In this document: positions 1 through 8,261 of the stretch, piece after piece
Numbering within the stretch: the first letter of the stretch is position 1
Layout of the letters: each line of letters begins with the position of its first letter
Assembly: GCF_900108065.1 (NCBI RefSeq)
Contig: NZ_FNVQ01000001.1
Span: forward strand, 744,001 to 808,000
Length of the DNA: 64,000 nucleotides
Direction of reading: 5' to 3'
DNA from: Marinobacterium lutimaris
Lineage (GTDB): Bacteria > Pseudomonadota > Gammaproteobacteria > Pseudomonadales > Balneatricaceae
Position numbers and translations under genes: made by a program
Notes under the pieces: model-generated
Told to the model about the DNA's origin: nothing
What the model saw: only the letters and a program-made list of their open reading frames with translations
Database searches by the model: none

Positions 1-465
1 GGCAATTAAGCGTGAGTCCGGTACGTCGCCGAAGCGAATCAGGATATCCACGGCATCATCTGGTGGCGAGACATGCCTGTCGCTCAGGGTGAGTCGCACA
101 ACCAGATCTGGGTGTTCTGAAACAAACTCGGATACCAGCGGCGCAATGTATTTTCTACCGAAGCCCAGCGGTGCGTGAATGTTCAGTTGACCGGTCGGGC
201 TTTCCGACTGGTTGCGAATCACATCCTGCATCTCCTCCATCTGGGCGAGGATGTTCTGGGCATATTCAAGATAGATCTCACCTTCAGGCGTCAGTGAAAT
301 ATGCCGGGTTGTCCGGTTAACCAGCTTTACTCCAATCCTATCTTCTATCTGTGCTAGGCGTTTTGTCGCAGCGGACGGGGACAGGTCCAGCTCTTGCGCG
401 GCGCCCGACAGGGATCGCTTTTGGGCCAGACTGACAAAGAATCGCATCGAATCTTCGGCATCCAT
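1..465 (-). CDS. LysR-family regulator of the divergent ttdAB operon (N-terminal part, cut by window edge)
   Basis: The reverse strand encodes the first 155 residues of a LysR-type transcription factor, starting at the ATG at 465 and running off the left edge in frame. The first 60 residues form the winged helix-turn-helix (SLSGAAQELDLSPSAATKRLAQIE), followed by the linker helix (YLEYAQNILAQMEEM) and the start of the effector-binding domain (GRKYIAPLVSEF). The gene is divergent from ttdAB with a 136-nt gap, the arrangement of E. coli ttdR and ttdABT, so it probably activates that operon in response to the dehydratase substrate. The ligand cannot be told from this fragment. Confidence 0.9.
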   Translation of the reverse strand, partial: MDAEDSMRFFVSLAQKRSLSGAAQELDLSPSAATKRLAQIEDRIGVKLVNRTTRHISLTPEGEIYLEYAQNILAQMEEMQDVIRNQSESPTGQLNIHAPLGFGRKYIAPLVSEFVSEHPDLVVRLTLSDRHVSPPDDAVDILIRFGDVPDSRLIA

Positions 466-601
466 AATGCACCTTTAGGAAATTGTATATTTACTTTTAG
501 TGCATTTTTACACGCTTTCTACCCCCTATGATAGCCACACGTTCCATCCGGTTTGTTCCTTTAAGGGGCAATCCGGGACACTAAAAGAAGAGGATACAAG
601 C
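466..601. promoter_or_regulatory. ttdR-ttdA divergent promoter region with inverted repeat
   Basis: This intergenic stretch holds an inverted repeat, AATGCAC at 466-472 and GTGCATT at 500-506, with an AT-rich centre. The left arm touches the LysR start codon, as expected for an autoregulated LysR site. A purine-rich Shine-Dalgarno (AAGAAGAGGA) precedes the GTG start at 602. That the repeat is the LysR operator is inference from its position. Confidence 0.5.
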
Positions 602-1501
602 GTGGAGAAAGAAGCCGCAGTTCAGTCCCTGACTGACACTCTCGCGAAATTCACTGCCTATATCGGAAAACGTCTTCCAACGGACGTTAAAGAGAAACAG
701 GCGGAGTTGCGTGCCAAAGAAACCAACCCCATGGCGATCGAGATCTTTGACGTGATGGCGGAAAACCAGGACGCGGCCGACAAGCTGGATCGTCCTAGCT
801 GCCAGGATACCGGTGTCATTCAGTATTTCATCCAGGCAGGCTCATCCTTTCCGTTGCTGGGTGAACTGGAGTCGATTCTGGAAGGGGCGACCCGGGGTGC
901 AACCGAAATTGGGCCTCTGCGCCACAACGCCGTTGAGTCGTTTGTCGAGAAGAATACCGGTACCAATACCGGCTCCAAGATCCCCTGGCTCGATTGGGAA
1001 ATTCTTCCTGGCGAAGACTATGCGATCATCGATGTCTACATGGCCGGTGGCGGATGTACTCTGCCGGGCGCATCGACTGTATTGATGCCGGGACAGGGCT
1101 ACGAGGGTGTGGCGGAGTTCGTTCTCGATGTAATGACCTCGCGCGGCCTCAACGCCTGCCCGCCGCTGCTGGTTGGCGTGGGTGTCTCCACCTCGGCGGA
1201 GACCGCTGCACGGCTTTCCAAGAAGGCGATTCTTAAACCGGTCAACGCCCGCAATGCTAATGAACAGGCCGCTCTGCTCGAAGATCTGTTGACTGACGGT
1301 ATTAACGATCTGGGTATAGGCCCACAGGGACTCACCGGCGACAACACCGTGATGGGAGTGAATATCGAATCATCTGCGCGCCATCCTTCTACTATCGGCG
1401 TGGCCGTTTCCACCGGTTGCTGGGCGCACCGTCGTGGCCAAATCAAGGTCAATGCAGACCTCTCCTACGAAATTATCTCCCATCAGGATGTACAGCTATG
1501 A
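602..1501 (+). CDS. ttdA: L(+)-tartrate dehydratase / class I fumarase-type hydratase, alpha subunit
   Basis: This 299-residue protein is the iron-sulfur subunit of a two-subunit hydro-lyase that converts L-tartrate to oxaloacetate, or fumarate to malate in close relatives. Three cluster-ligand cysteine contexts of the family are visible: SCQDTG (Cys67), GGGCTLPG, and STGCWAHRR near the C-terminus. Much of the C-terminal half ([38 protein letters not shown]) matches my memory of E. coli TtdA, which is 303 residues. I chose the GTG at 602 because it has a good ribosome site and gives family length; an upstream in-frame ATG at 500 would overlap the promoter. It overlaps ttdB by four bases. Tartrate rather than fumarate is preferred because of the TtdA-like signature and the divergent LysR gene, but the substrate is inferred. 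Confidence 0.9.
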   Translation: MEKEAAVQSLTDTLAKFTAYIGKRLPTDVKEKQAELRAKETNPMAIEIFDVMAENQDAADKLDRPSCQDTGVIQYFIQAGSSFPLLGELESILEGATRGATEIGPLRHNAVESFVEKNTGTNTGSKIPWLDWEILPGEDYAIIDVYMAGGGCTLPGASTVLMPGQGYEGVAEFVLDVMTSRGLNACPPLLVGVGVSTSAETAARLSKKAILKPVNARNANEQAALLEDLLTDGINDLGIGPQGLTGDNTVMGVNIESSARHPSTIGVAVSTGCWAHRRGQIKVNADLSYEIISHQDVQL

Positions 1502-2106
1502 AGAAGGTACTGAAGACACCGATTTCAGCCCAGGACCTGGAAGACCTTAAAGTCGGCGACGTTGTTTACCTCGATGGAACCCTGGTGACCTGCCGGGACG
1601 TGGCGCACCGCCGTTTGATCGAATATGGCCAGGAGTTGCCCGTTGATATTGCCGGCGGCGCCATCTTTCATGCGGGCCCGATCGTGCGGGAAAAGGATGA
1701 TGGCAGCTATGAGATGGTCTCCATCGGACCAACCACCAGCATGCGTATGGAAAAATTTGAGCGTGAGTTTATCGAAAAAACCGGCGTCAGACTGATCATC
1801 GGCAAGGGCGGCATGGGCCCGGAAACAGCTGCCGGCTGTCAGGAACACAAGGCAGTTCATGCAGTGTTCCCAGGCGGATGCGCTGTTGTGGCGGCCACTA
1901 AGGTGGAAGCGATAGAGGGAGCTGAGTGGAAAGATCTGGGTATGCCGGAAACGCTCTGGATAAACCGAGTAAAAGGCTTTGGTCCGTTGATAATTTCCAT
2001 CGATACACATGGCAACAACATTTTCGAGATCAATAAGAAAACCTACAACGAGCGTAAATCGAGCGTATTGGAAAAGATTAGTGAGCAGGTAAAGTTTATC
2101 AAATAA
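1498..2106 (+). CDS. ttdB: L(+)-tartrate dehydratase, beta subunit
   Basis: This 202-residue protein is the second subunit of the dehydratase. It matches E. coli TtdB (201 residues) in the N-terminus (MKK-L-TPI), the block [42 protein letters not shown], and [11 protein letters not shown]. The start ATG at 1498 overlaps the ttdA stop (ATGA), which indicates translational coupling. The alpha subunit carries the 4Fe-4S cluster and the beta subunit completes the active site. Unlike E. coli, no DASS-type antiporter (ttdT) follows; a TAXI TRAP transporter takes that place. Confidence 0.92.
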   Translation: MKKVLKTPISAQDLEDLKVGDVVYLDGTLVTCRDVAHRRLIEYGQELPVDIAGGAIFHAGPIVREKDDGSYEMVSIGPTTSMRMEKFEREFIEKTGVRLIIGKGGMGPETAAGCQEHKAVHAVFPGGCAVVAATKVEAIEGAEWKDLGMPETLWINRVKGFGPLIISIDTHGNNIFEINKKTYNERKSSVLEKISEQVKFIK

Positions 2107-2185
2107 CGTCTGCGTGATTATTTGATCTTAATTTTCATGACCCCAAGTATTTCAATCTAAAAATAAAGTGAAGCTGGAGATACCT

Positions 2186-3163
2186 ATGAAAATAATTAAA
2201 ACCCTTGGTCTGTCTGTAGCGGTAGCGGCTGCATCCACATCCCTGATGGCGGCTGACAAAACTGGCTGGCCGGAGAGTTTTACGGTGGGTACCGGCTCCC
2301 AGGGTGGGGCCTATTTTGGATACGGTACCGCCTGGGCCAATATAGTGTCGGAAGAAACCGGTGTGCCAGGCGGCGCCGAGGTCACTGGCGGGCCGATGCA
2401 GAACATGGCGTTGGTGCATACCGGTGATAACCATTTCGGTATGACCACATTGGGTCCGGCCCGTGAGTCGATGGAGGGCAAGAACGCTATCGCGCCGGGC
2501 CTGCCGATGGACAATGCCTGCGCCATGTTCCCGATGTACCAGACGCCGTTTTCAATCACCGCGCTGACCTCATCCGGTATCACTTCTGTGGCCGAGATCC
2601 CGGCTGGGGCTAAGATCGGCTTTGGCCCGGCGGGTTCCACCTCGGATACCTATTTCCCGCGCATGCTGGAAGAGTTGGGCCTGACGTTTGAACGCCGTAA
2701 CGGCGGCTGGTCGGATCTGGGTGGCCAGTTGCAGGATGGCTTGCTGGATGTAGTTGCCTTTGCGGCCGGTGTGCCGGTACCGGCGGTGAGCCAGCTCGAA
2801 GTCCAAACCGATATCAACATTATTGAATTCACCGAGGAGGAGCAGAAGAAAATTACCGGCGCCTTCCCTGTGACCAACTATGAGATAGCGCCCGGAGCTT
2901 ATAAGAGCATCGATGCGCCGGTACGTTCGGTATCCATGTGGAACTTTGCCATCGCAAATTGTGACCTTCCCGAATCCTTCGTGTACGAAGCGGTAAAAGC
3001 GGTGATGGGGGACAACGCGCGAATGGTTCAGGCACATAAAGGTGCGCGTACCACGCTGCCTGAACATTGGGATAAAAATACCTTCCTGCCATGGCACCCG
3101 GGCGCAGCGCGTTGGTTCAATGAAAATGGCGGCAATATTCAAGCGGAACTGATCCATCAGTAA
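2186..3163 (+). CDS. TAXI-family TRAP transporter solute-binding protein
   Basis: This 325-residue periplasmic protein starts with a Sec signal peptide (two Lys, a hydrophobic core, then SLMAADK as the likely cleavage region). The mature N-terminus has the TAXI hallmark GTGSQGGAYFGYG. The ATG at 2186 has GGAG seven bases upstream; an in-frame GTG at 2168 is less likely because it would extend the signal peptide with charged residues. It lies 79 bases after ttdB and before its fused permease, so it should deliver the dehydratase substrate (tartrate or another C4 acid). The ligand is inferred from the operon only. Confidence 0.88.
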   Translation: MKIIKTLGLSVAVAAASTSLMAADKTGWPESFTVGTGSQGGAYFGYGTAWANIVSEETGVPGGAEVTGGPMQNMALVHTGDNHFGMTTLGPARESMEGKNAIAPGLPMDNACAMFPMYQTPFSITALTSSGITSVAEIPAGAKIGFGPAGSTSDTYFPRMLEELGLTFERRNGGWSDLGGQLQDGLLDVVAFAAGVPVPAVSQLEVQTDINIIEFTEEEQKKITGAFPVTNYEIAPGAYKSIDAPVRSVSMWNFAIANCDLPESFVYEAVKAVMGDNARMVQAHKGARTTLPEHWDKNTFLPWHPGAARWFNENGGNIQAELIHQ

Positions 3164-3173
3164 TCAGCTTTTA

Positions 3174-3207
3174 GCGTGGCATCGTTAACACGATGTCACG
3201 CCTTTTT
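3174..3207 (+). terminator. Intercistronic hairpin with T-run between TRAP binding protein and permease
   Basis: A 12-base-pair stem with one G-T pair (GCGTGGCATCGT, loop TAAC, ACGATGTCACGC) is followed by TTTTT. It sits within the operon, 10 bases after the binding-protein stop, so it probably acts as a partial terminator or 3' stabiliser that lowers permease expression relative to the binding protein. Confidence 0.8.
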
Positions 3208-3247
3208 AAACATGTAATCTCGCGCTATATAAAGCGAAGGTCTAGCC

Positions 3248-5479
3248 ATGAATAACGATAATAATCTGGCTAAAGAGCCAGACCATCTCATCGCCCACGG
3301 GGTTGATGATGAGCCTGTTGAGTCCAATCTCAGAACCTATAAAGGGCGCTCATACCAGGTTATAACGCTTATCGCAGCGGTCTACGCTGCATTTCATATG
3401 CTGGCCCTTAATGGACTGGGCTTAAAGGCATTAACCGGTGGCCTGGTTGATATCCCGTTTCTGCCGGACTTTCCTATAGAAACCTGGAACTTCCGTATTG
3501 CTCATGTGGCGGGTGCGTTGGTTCTGGGTTTCCTGATGTTCTCGGCAACAAGCTTTCCTGAAGAGGCACAGACCCGCCCGAAGGCGGTGCGTTTTCTCGC
3601 CTATCCTCTGCTGCTCAGTGCACTGTTCTCGCTGGGCATGGCGTTCTATTTTGCTTGGGAAATTGCATCCGGGACGATGTGGAACGGTATCGACAAGGGG
3701 ATCCGCTTCAATGAGATCTGGTTGTACGGCGTGCCTTTATGGGTGGCAGCGACCGGTTCGATCATTCTTTCCTGGTTCGATAAGCAGAGCCGTGGCCGGT
3801 TTGCGCCCCACGACTTTGTACTGGCCGCCTGTGCACTGTCTGTGGCTGTCTATCTGATCACCATCTATGGCACCCTGATGCGAAACTCGACCGGTACTCC
3901 CTTTGCACCGGTGGGGATCTCCATGGCAGCGTTGGCCGGTACGGCCCTGATTATGGAACTGACCCGTCGGGTGGCCGGCATGGCGTTGGTCGTGATCGCC
4001 ACGGTGTTCCTGATTTACGTGTTTGTCGGTGAATTCTTGCCCGGTTTCCTGAGCTCACCTGCGATTACCTGGGAGCGGTTCTTCAGCCAGGTTTACACCG
4101 ATGCCGGCGTACTGGGACCGACCACGGCGGTCTCCTCAACCTATATCATCCTGTTCATCATCTTTGCGGCCTTCCTACAGGCATCCAAAGTGGGTGATTA
4201 CTTCGTCAACTTTGCCTTCGCTGTTGCCGGTAAGGCACGAGGCGGTCCAGCAAAGGTGGCGATATTCGCATCTGGTCTGATGGGCATGATCAACGGTACC
4301 TCTGCCGGTAACGTTGTTGCCACAGGGTCACTGACCATACCGCTGATGAAGAAGGTCGGCTACGAGAAAAATACCGCCGGTGCCATCGAAGCGGCTGCAT
4401 CGACTGGCGGCCAGATCATGCCGCCGATCATGGGGGCCGGTGCCTTCATCATGGCGGAAGTTACCGGTATTCCTTACTCGGATATAGCGATAGCGGCGAT
4501 TATTCCTGCGATCCTTTATTTCGTGTCGATCTTCTTTATGGTCGATTTCGAAGCAGCCAAGATGGGCATGAAAGGGATGCGCAAGGAGGAGTTGCCGCGC
4601 GTTGCCACCATGGTGCGTCAGGTGTACCTGTTTGTGCCGATACTGATCCTGATCGTCGCGCTGTTTCTGGGCTACTCGGTTATTCGTGCAGGTACCCTGG
4701 CCACGATTGCGGCGGTTGTCGTGAGCTGGTTCACGCCCTATCGCATGAACCTTAAGCGAGTCTACAACGCATTCGAGATCGCCGGTCACATGTCGATTCA
4801 GATCATCGCAGTTTGTGCCTGTGCCGGTATTATCGTCGGTGTTATCTCGCTCACCGGTGTCGGTGCGCGCTTCTCCAACCTGCTGCTGAGCCTGGCGGAT
4901 ACCTCGCAACTGCTGGCGATGTTCTTTGCCATGTGTATTGCGATTCTGCTGGGTATGGGAATGCCCACCACAGCGGCCTATGCGGTTGCCGCCTCGGTGG
5001 TTGCGCCCGGTCTGGTGGATCTGGGAATTCCGCTGCTGACAGCCCACTTCTTCGTGTTCTACTTCGCGGTGGTCTCTGCCATTACGCCCCCAGTGGCCCT
5101 GGCATCGTTCGCGGCGGCGGGTATCTCGGGTGCCAACCCGCTCAAGACCTCCGTGGCATCGTTCAAGATCGGTATCGCGGCCTTTGTGGTGCCCTTCATG
5201 TTCTTCTATAACTCCACTCTGCTTATGGAAGGAGAGTTGATCGATGTGCTGCGCTCAGGGCTGACTGCGGTATTTGGTATCTTCCTGCTGGCTTCGGCGG
5301 TGCAGGGTTGGTTTATCGGTAACCGCGCCAATCTGGCGGTTCGCGTTGCGTTGACGGCTGCGGCCTTCCTGATGATCTCCGGAGGGCTGATGACCGATCT
5401 GATTGGTCTGAGTCTTGCTGTTGCGGTGTTCCTGCTTCGCAAGATGGTCGGTGCGAAGTCAGCAGTGGCTGGAGCCTGA
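3248..5479 (+). CDS. TRAP transporter fused permease (DctQM-type, TAXI class)
   Basis: This 743-residue inner-membrane protein combines the small (4-TM, DctQ-like) and large (12-TM, DctM-like) TRAP permease subunits, which is usual for transporters with a TAXI binding protein. Many hydrophobic segments are visible throughout. The DctM part contains the family glycine-rich blocks GLMGMINGTSAGNVVATGSLTIPLMKK, STGGQIMPPIMGAGAFIMAE and LLGMGMPTTAAYAV. Uptake would be sodium- or proton-driven. AAGG precedes the ATG. The C-terminal 130 residues are hydrophobic and may correspond to the extra domain often found on fused permeases. It ends the ttdAB-TRAP operon. Confidence 0.9.
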   Translation: MNNDNNLAKEPDHLIAHGVDDEPVESNLRTYKGRSYQVITLIAAVYAAFHMLALNGLGLKALTGGLVDIPFLPDFPIETWNFRIAHVAGALVLGFLMFSATSFPEEAQTRPKAVRFLAYPLLLSALFSLGMAFYFAWEIASGTMWNGIDKGIRFNEIWLYGVPLWVAATGSIILSWFDKQSRGRFAPHDFVLAACALSVAVYLITIYGTLMRNSTGTPFAPVGISMAALAGTALIMELTRRVAGMALVVIATVFLIYVFVGEFLPGFLSSPAITWERFFSQVYTDAGVLGPTTAVSSTYIILFIIFAAFLQASKVGDYFVNFAFAVAGKARGGPAKVAIFASGLMGMINGTSAGNVVATGSLTIPLMKKVGYEKNTAGAIEAAASTGGQIMPPIMGAGAFIMAEVTGIPYSDIAIAAIIPAILYFVSIFFMVDFEAAKMGMKGMRKEELPRVATMVRQVYLFVPILILIVALFLGYSVIRAGTLATIAAVVVSWFTPYRMNLKRVYNAFEIAGHMSIQIIAVCACAGIIVGVISLTGVGARFSNLLLSLADTSQLLAMFFAMCIAILLGMGMPTTAAYAVAASVVAPGLVDLGIPLLTAHFFVFYFAVVSAITPPVALASFAAAGISGANPLKTSVASFKIGIAAFVVPFMFFYNSTLLMEGELIDVLRSGLTAVFGIFLLASAVQGWFIGNRANLAVRVALTAAAFLMISGGLMTDLIGLSLAVAVFLLRKMVGAKSAVAGA

Positions 5480-5511
5480 GCAGCCATTAGCTGACGCATT
5501 AAACAAAAGGC

Positions 5512-5549
5512 GATTCTGTGCCCGGGGCGGGATACCCGGGTGCAGAATC
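5512..5549 (+). terminator. Putative operon-end hairpin
   Basis: The arms GATTCTG and CAGAATC flank CCCGGG/CCCGGG, giving a 13-pair stem with a two-base mismatch, 33 bases after the permease stop. There is no T-run, so it may be a Rho-assisted or RNA-stabilising structure. Confidence 0.5.
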
Positions 5550-5903
5550 ACCGCTTATCCAGCCTGCCTTAACCATGGCGCGTCTTGACGACATCATTGT
5601 CCCGCTTGCCTTTATCCCGCTATTTCAGAATTTGCTATTAGCATCTGGCTTTAATACTCCACTCTTGCACCTGCGTATTAAGTGAAATTTGTATAGACAG
5701 ACAATGCAGCAACCCGGGCCAGGGCGATAGGCTGCTGTGGGTAGACTTTCCCGGTCTGTACGATAACGCAGCGACGACATTCAGCATTTAAAAACAGGCG
5801 CGGTTTGCAGTCAGGCTCGCTACGAAATTCTATGGCTGGCGTTTATTAAACCTTGCGTTTTCTTATCTGAAAAGGCGGTCCTTCGCCAAGCAAGTTAATG
5901 AAC
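5550..5903. other. Intergenic region without recognised gene
   Basis: I see no convincing coding sequence or strong site in this stretch between two convergent transcription units. It contains only short, unsupported open frames. Confidence 0.5.
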
Positions 5904-6227
5904 TCAAATTAGTGTCTGCAAGGCCCATAGCGTGCCCATGCCGGCTAAGATCGTTAAGAGTGTGTTGTGGCTTTTCCAGGCGATCAGGGCGGCAACTGCC
6001 GCCGCAGGAATCCTCAGGTTATCCAAGGCAAAACTCTGCTCGGGCCCACTCAGGCTAACTGCTGGCAGAACTAGTGCTGCCAGGACGCTAGCTGGAACAT
6101 AGACCAAGGCTCGCTTCAGCGTCGGAGGTAGATGCAAGCGACCGTGAAGTCCGATAAACGAAAACCTCAGGGCGAATGTCCCAAGGGCAACAGCAATGAA
6201 TAATCCCCATAGTGTGAACTCGCTCAT
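5904..6227 (-). CDS. azlD: AzlD-family branched-chain amino acid transport protein
   Basis: This 107-residue membrane protein has three or four hydrophobic helices and the AzlD pattern (LGTFALRFSFIGLHGR near residue 17-32, VPASVLAALVLPA, AAAVAALIAWKSHNTLLTILAGM). It forms the small subunit of a two-component exporter with AzlC, whose gene overlaps it by four bases. In characterised cases (B. subtilis azlCD, E. coli ygaZH) the pair exports branched-chain amino acids or methionine; the substrate here is not determined. Confidence 0.85.
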   Translation of the reverse strand: MSEFTLWGLFIAVALGTFALRFSFIGLHGRLHLPPTLKRALVYVPASVLAALVLPAVSLSGPEQSFALDNLRIPAAAVAALIAWKSHNTLLTILAGMGTLWALQTLI

Positions 6228-6991
6228 TTGGGCTCCTTTTCGTTTTTATCGGCGCTGGCTGCCGGCCTGCACCGCTCTGCGGTCAGCCCCGCAGCGATGC
6301 CGCAGACGGCGGCCAGGAATAAGCCCAGGTTATAGGGTGTATCCGCGGCCATAACAGCTACTACTCCGCCAACGCAGGCGGCAGCCAGGTGCGGAAAACC
6401 TCTTATCGCAGGCATAAGAATTGCGAGGAAGGACAGCGGTATCGCAAAGTCCAGTGACCAGGTTTTCGGAATACCGGTACCGAGCACGACGCCTAACACG
6501 ACCGAAATGTTCCAGGCGAGCCACATGGCGATTGCAGTTCCGGCAAAAAAGAAACGGTCGGTACTCTTTGAATCGGTCGACGTGAACTTGACGATGCTGA
6601 GTGCGTAGGCCTGATCGGAAAGCATGTAAGAGAGTAGCCACTTCCACCGTCTTGGCAGGGAATGCACATAAGGTGCTATTGATGCACTGTACATCATGAA
6701 TCTCAAATTGATGATCAGCGTTGTGAATAGAATCACTAAAGGGAATACGTCTTCGCTTAGCAACTGTAAAGCTACCAGCTGTGCAGATCCGGCATAAAAC
6801 AACAACGTCATCCCGATGGTGGCGATGAACGAAAATCCTTGGTCTGTTGAGCTGATGCCTGTGACGAGGCCAAAGGGAATGACGCCTGGAACCAGGGGTA
6901 AAAGGGCGCGAACACCGGATAAGAAAGCATGTGATTGCGGGTTGTTACACATGGCGTCCAACTTCGGCTGATCGTCAGGGCTAGGGGACAT
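6224..6991 (-). CDS. azlC: AzlC-family branched-chain amino acid exporter subunit
   Basis: This 255-residue inner-membrane protein carries the AzlC signature: ALLPLVPGVIPFGLVTG near residue 30-46, FYAGSAQLVALQLL, NLRFMMYSASIAPY, and SYMLSDQAYALS. It belongs with the overlapping azlD as an amino acid efflux pair. The start at 6991 has no clear ribosome site; the Met 14 codons downstream is an alternative. The promoter should lie in 6992-7190. No regulator is adjacent; the next gene is divergent and part of a different system. Confidence 0.87.
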   Translation of the reverse strand: MSPSPDDQPKLDAMCNNPQSHAFLSGVRALLPLVPGVIPFGLVTGISSTDQGFSFIATIGMTLLFYAGSAQLVALQLLSEDVFPLVILFTTLIINLRFMMYSASIAPYVHSLPRRWKWLLSYMLSDQAYALSIVKFTSTDSKSTDRFFFAGTAIAMWLAWNISVVLGVVLGTGIPKTWSLDFAIPLSFLAILMPAIRGFPHLAAACVGGVVAVMAADTPYNLGLFLAAVCGIAAGLTAERCRPAASADKNEKEPK

Positions 6992-7191
6992 AGGGTTCTA
7001 CACAGGAAAAATGGTTCGGTTGTATTAATGAGTCTGCAGGTAAAGGGGCGAGACTCCAGCTAGCTGGGCGCTGCTTGGTCGTTGCGTTGCGTCGAAGGCA
7101 GAACAATACCTTAAACAGCTGCCACCTTCTTATAACAGCAATAGCAATAAAACAACCTGAATATTCTATCTGAGATCAGCGAATTGCTATC

Positions 7192-7208
7192 AATAACTTC
7201 AGGTTATT
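7192..7208. promoter_or_regulatory. Palindromic operator upstream of the lyase/ALDH/oxidase operon
   Basis: AATAAC-TTCAG-GTTATT is a perfect inverted repeat with six-base arms. Its inner 15 bases (ATAACTTCAGGTTAT, 7193-7207) recur exactly at 11441-11455, ahead of the DctPQM operon. A degenerate copy in the opposite orientation (AACCTGAAT, 7154-7162) lies about 35 bases upstream. The site is 127 bases before the start codon at 7335. The likely ligand is one of the two regulators at 14733 or 15881, by inference. The rest of the 6992-7334 interval shows no gene. Confidence 0.65.
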
Positions 7209-7334
7209 TTTAAGACTTAAAAAAGGTTGATTGTGGCTTGGGTGTCGCAATGGCTAACATCAATCTCAAGGCGGTTCCACTATTGCTGGCCAGATTAATT
7301 AAAAATTAATACCGGTAGTTAGAAGGTAAATAAA

Positions 7335-8261
7335 ATGAATTTTGAAGGTATCTATACTCCCGTAATCACGCCGTTCAAGCAGGATGGCTCAATTGACTTT
7401 GATGCTTATGCTATCCATGTAAAATACTTACAGGAGTCTGGTGTAAATGGTTTGATGATTGGTGGTACGACGGGTGAATACTACGTTGAAAGCCATGAAG
7501 AACGCGTTGAGTTGCTGAAAATTGCCCGTCAAGCTGTGGGTAACGACCTGACGCTTATTTTCGGCACTGGTTCTGTTGATCCGCGTGCATCGGTAAAGCT
7601 GGCTGAGGCTGCGTCTACCAATGGGGCTGATGTGGTGCTGGTCGCAACTCCTCCCTATTCATTGCCTACCCAGGCAGAGCTGGCGGAACACGCGCTGACG
7701 ATAGATAAAGCTTCGGGTTTGCCTGCAATGCTTTACAACTACCCTGATCGCATGGGTGTCAACATGGAGTCTGAGTTCTTTGATCGTATCGCTGAAGCCA
7801 AGAACTTTTGCGCGATTAAAGAAAGCTCTGGCGATATCAATCGTCTCCATATGCTCGCTAATGATTACCCCAATATCCAAGTGTCTTGCGGTATGGATGA
7901 TCAGGCGCTTGAGTTTTTCGCATGGGGAGCTAAAAGCTGGGTCTGTGCAGGTTCCAACTTCATTCCGAAAGAGCATATCGCGCTTTATAAGGCCTGCGTT
8001 ATCGAAAACGATTTCGCCAAAGGTCGTCGAATCATGTCTGCAATGATGCCTTTGATGCATGTTCTGGAACAGGGCGGCAAGTTTATTCAGAGCGTGAAAC
8101 ACGGAGTAACTGCCGCTGGCCGTTTCGCGGGAGAGGTGAGAGCGCCTCTGAGCGGTCTTAGCGATGCGGAAAAAGTGGCGCTGGAAGACGTAGTGGTCAC
8201 GCTTAAAGCGACTATTGCCGATATTGAGCCTGAAAGTAACCAACCAAGGGGGATTAAGTAA
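7335..8261 (+). CDS. DapA-family lyase/aldolase (class I Schiff-base)
   Basis: This 308-residue protein is a TIM-barrel enzyme of the dihydrodipicolinate synthase/N-acetylneuraminate lyase family. The family landmarks are present: GGTTGEYY near residue 44, Tyr136 in YNYPDRMG, and the Schiff-base Lys162 in CAIKESSGD. Family members cleave or form bonds next to a pyruvate-like group, or dehydrate/deaminate cyclic imino acids (for example in hydroxyproline breakdown). The gene starts an operon: its stop overlaps the aldehyde dehydrogenase start (TAATG). True DapA is unlikely because of the catabolic context. The aldehyde it releases may feed the following dehydrogenase; the substrate is unknown. 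Confidence 0.85.
   Translation: MNFEGIYTPVITPFKQDGSIDFDAYAIHVKYLQESGVNGLMIGGTTGEYYVESHEERVELLKIARQAVGNDLTLIFGTGSVDPRASVKLAEAASTNGADVVLVATPPYSLPTQAELAEHALTIDKASGLPAMLYNYPDRMGVNMESEFFDRIAEAKNFCAIKESSGDINRLHMLANDYPNIQVSCGMDDQALEFFAWGAKSWVCAGSNFIPKEHIALYKACVIENDFAKGRRIMSAMMPLMHVLEQGGKFIQSVKHGVTAAGRFAGEVRAPLSGLSDAEKVALEDVVVTLKATIADIEPESNQPRGIK

Noticed and set aside
500-601. N-terminal extension of ttdA from an ATG at 500
   Set aside because: The extra 34 residues do not match TtdA, overlap the promoter palindrome and have no ribosome site; GTG at 602 gives family length.
7335-8261. Assignment of the DapA-family gene as lysine-pathway dapA
   Set aside because: Operon partners are catabolic (ALDH, amine oxidase, TRAP transporter); no lysine or cell-wall genes are near.
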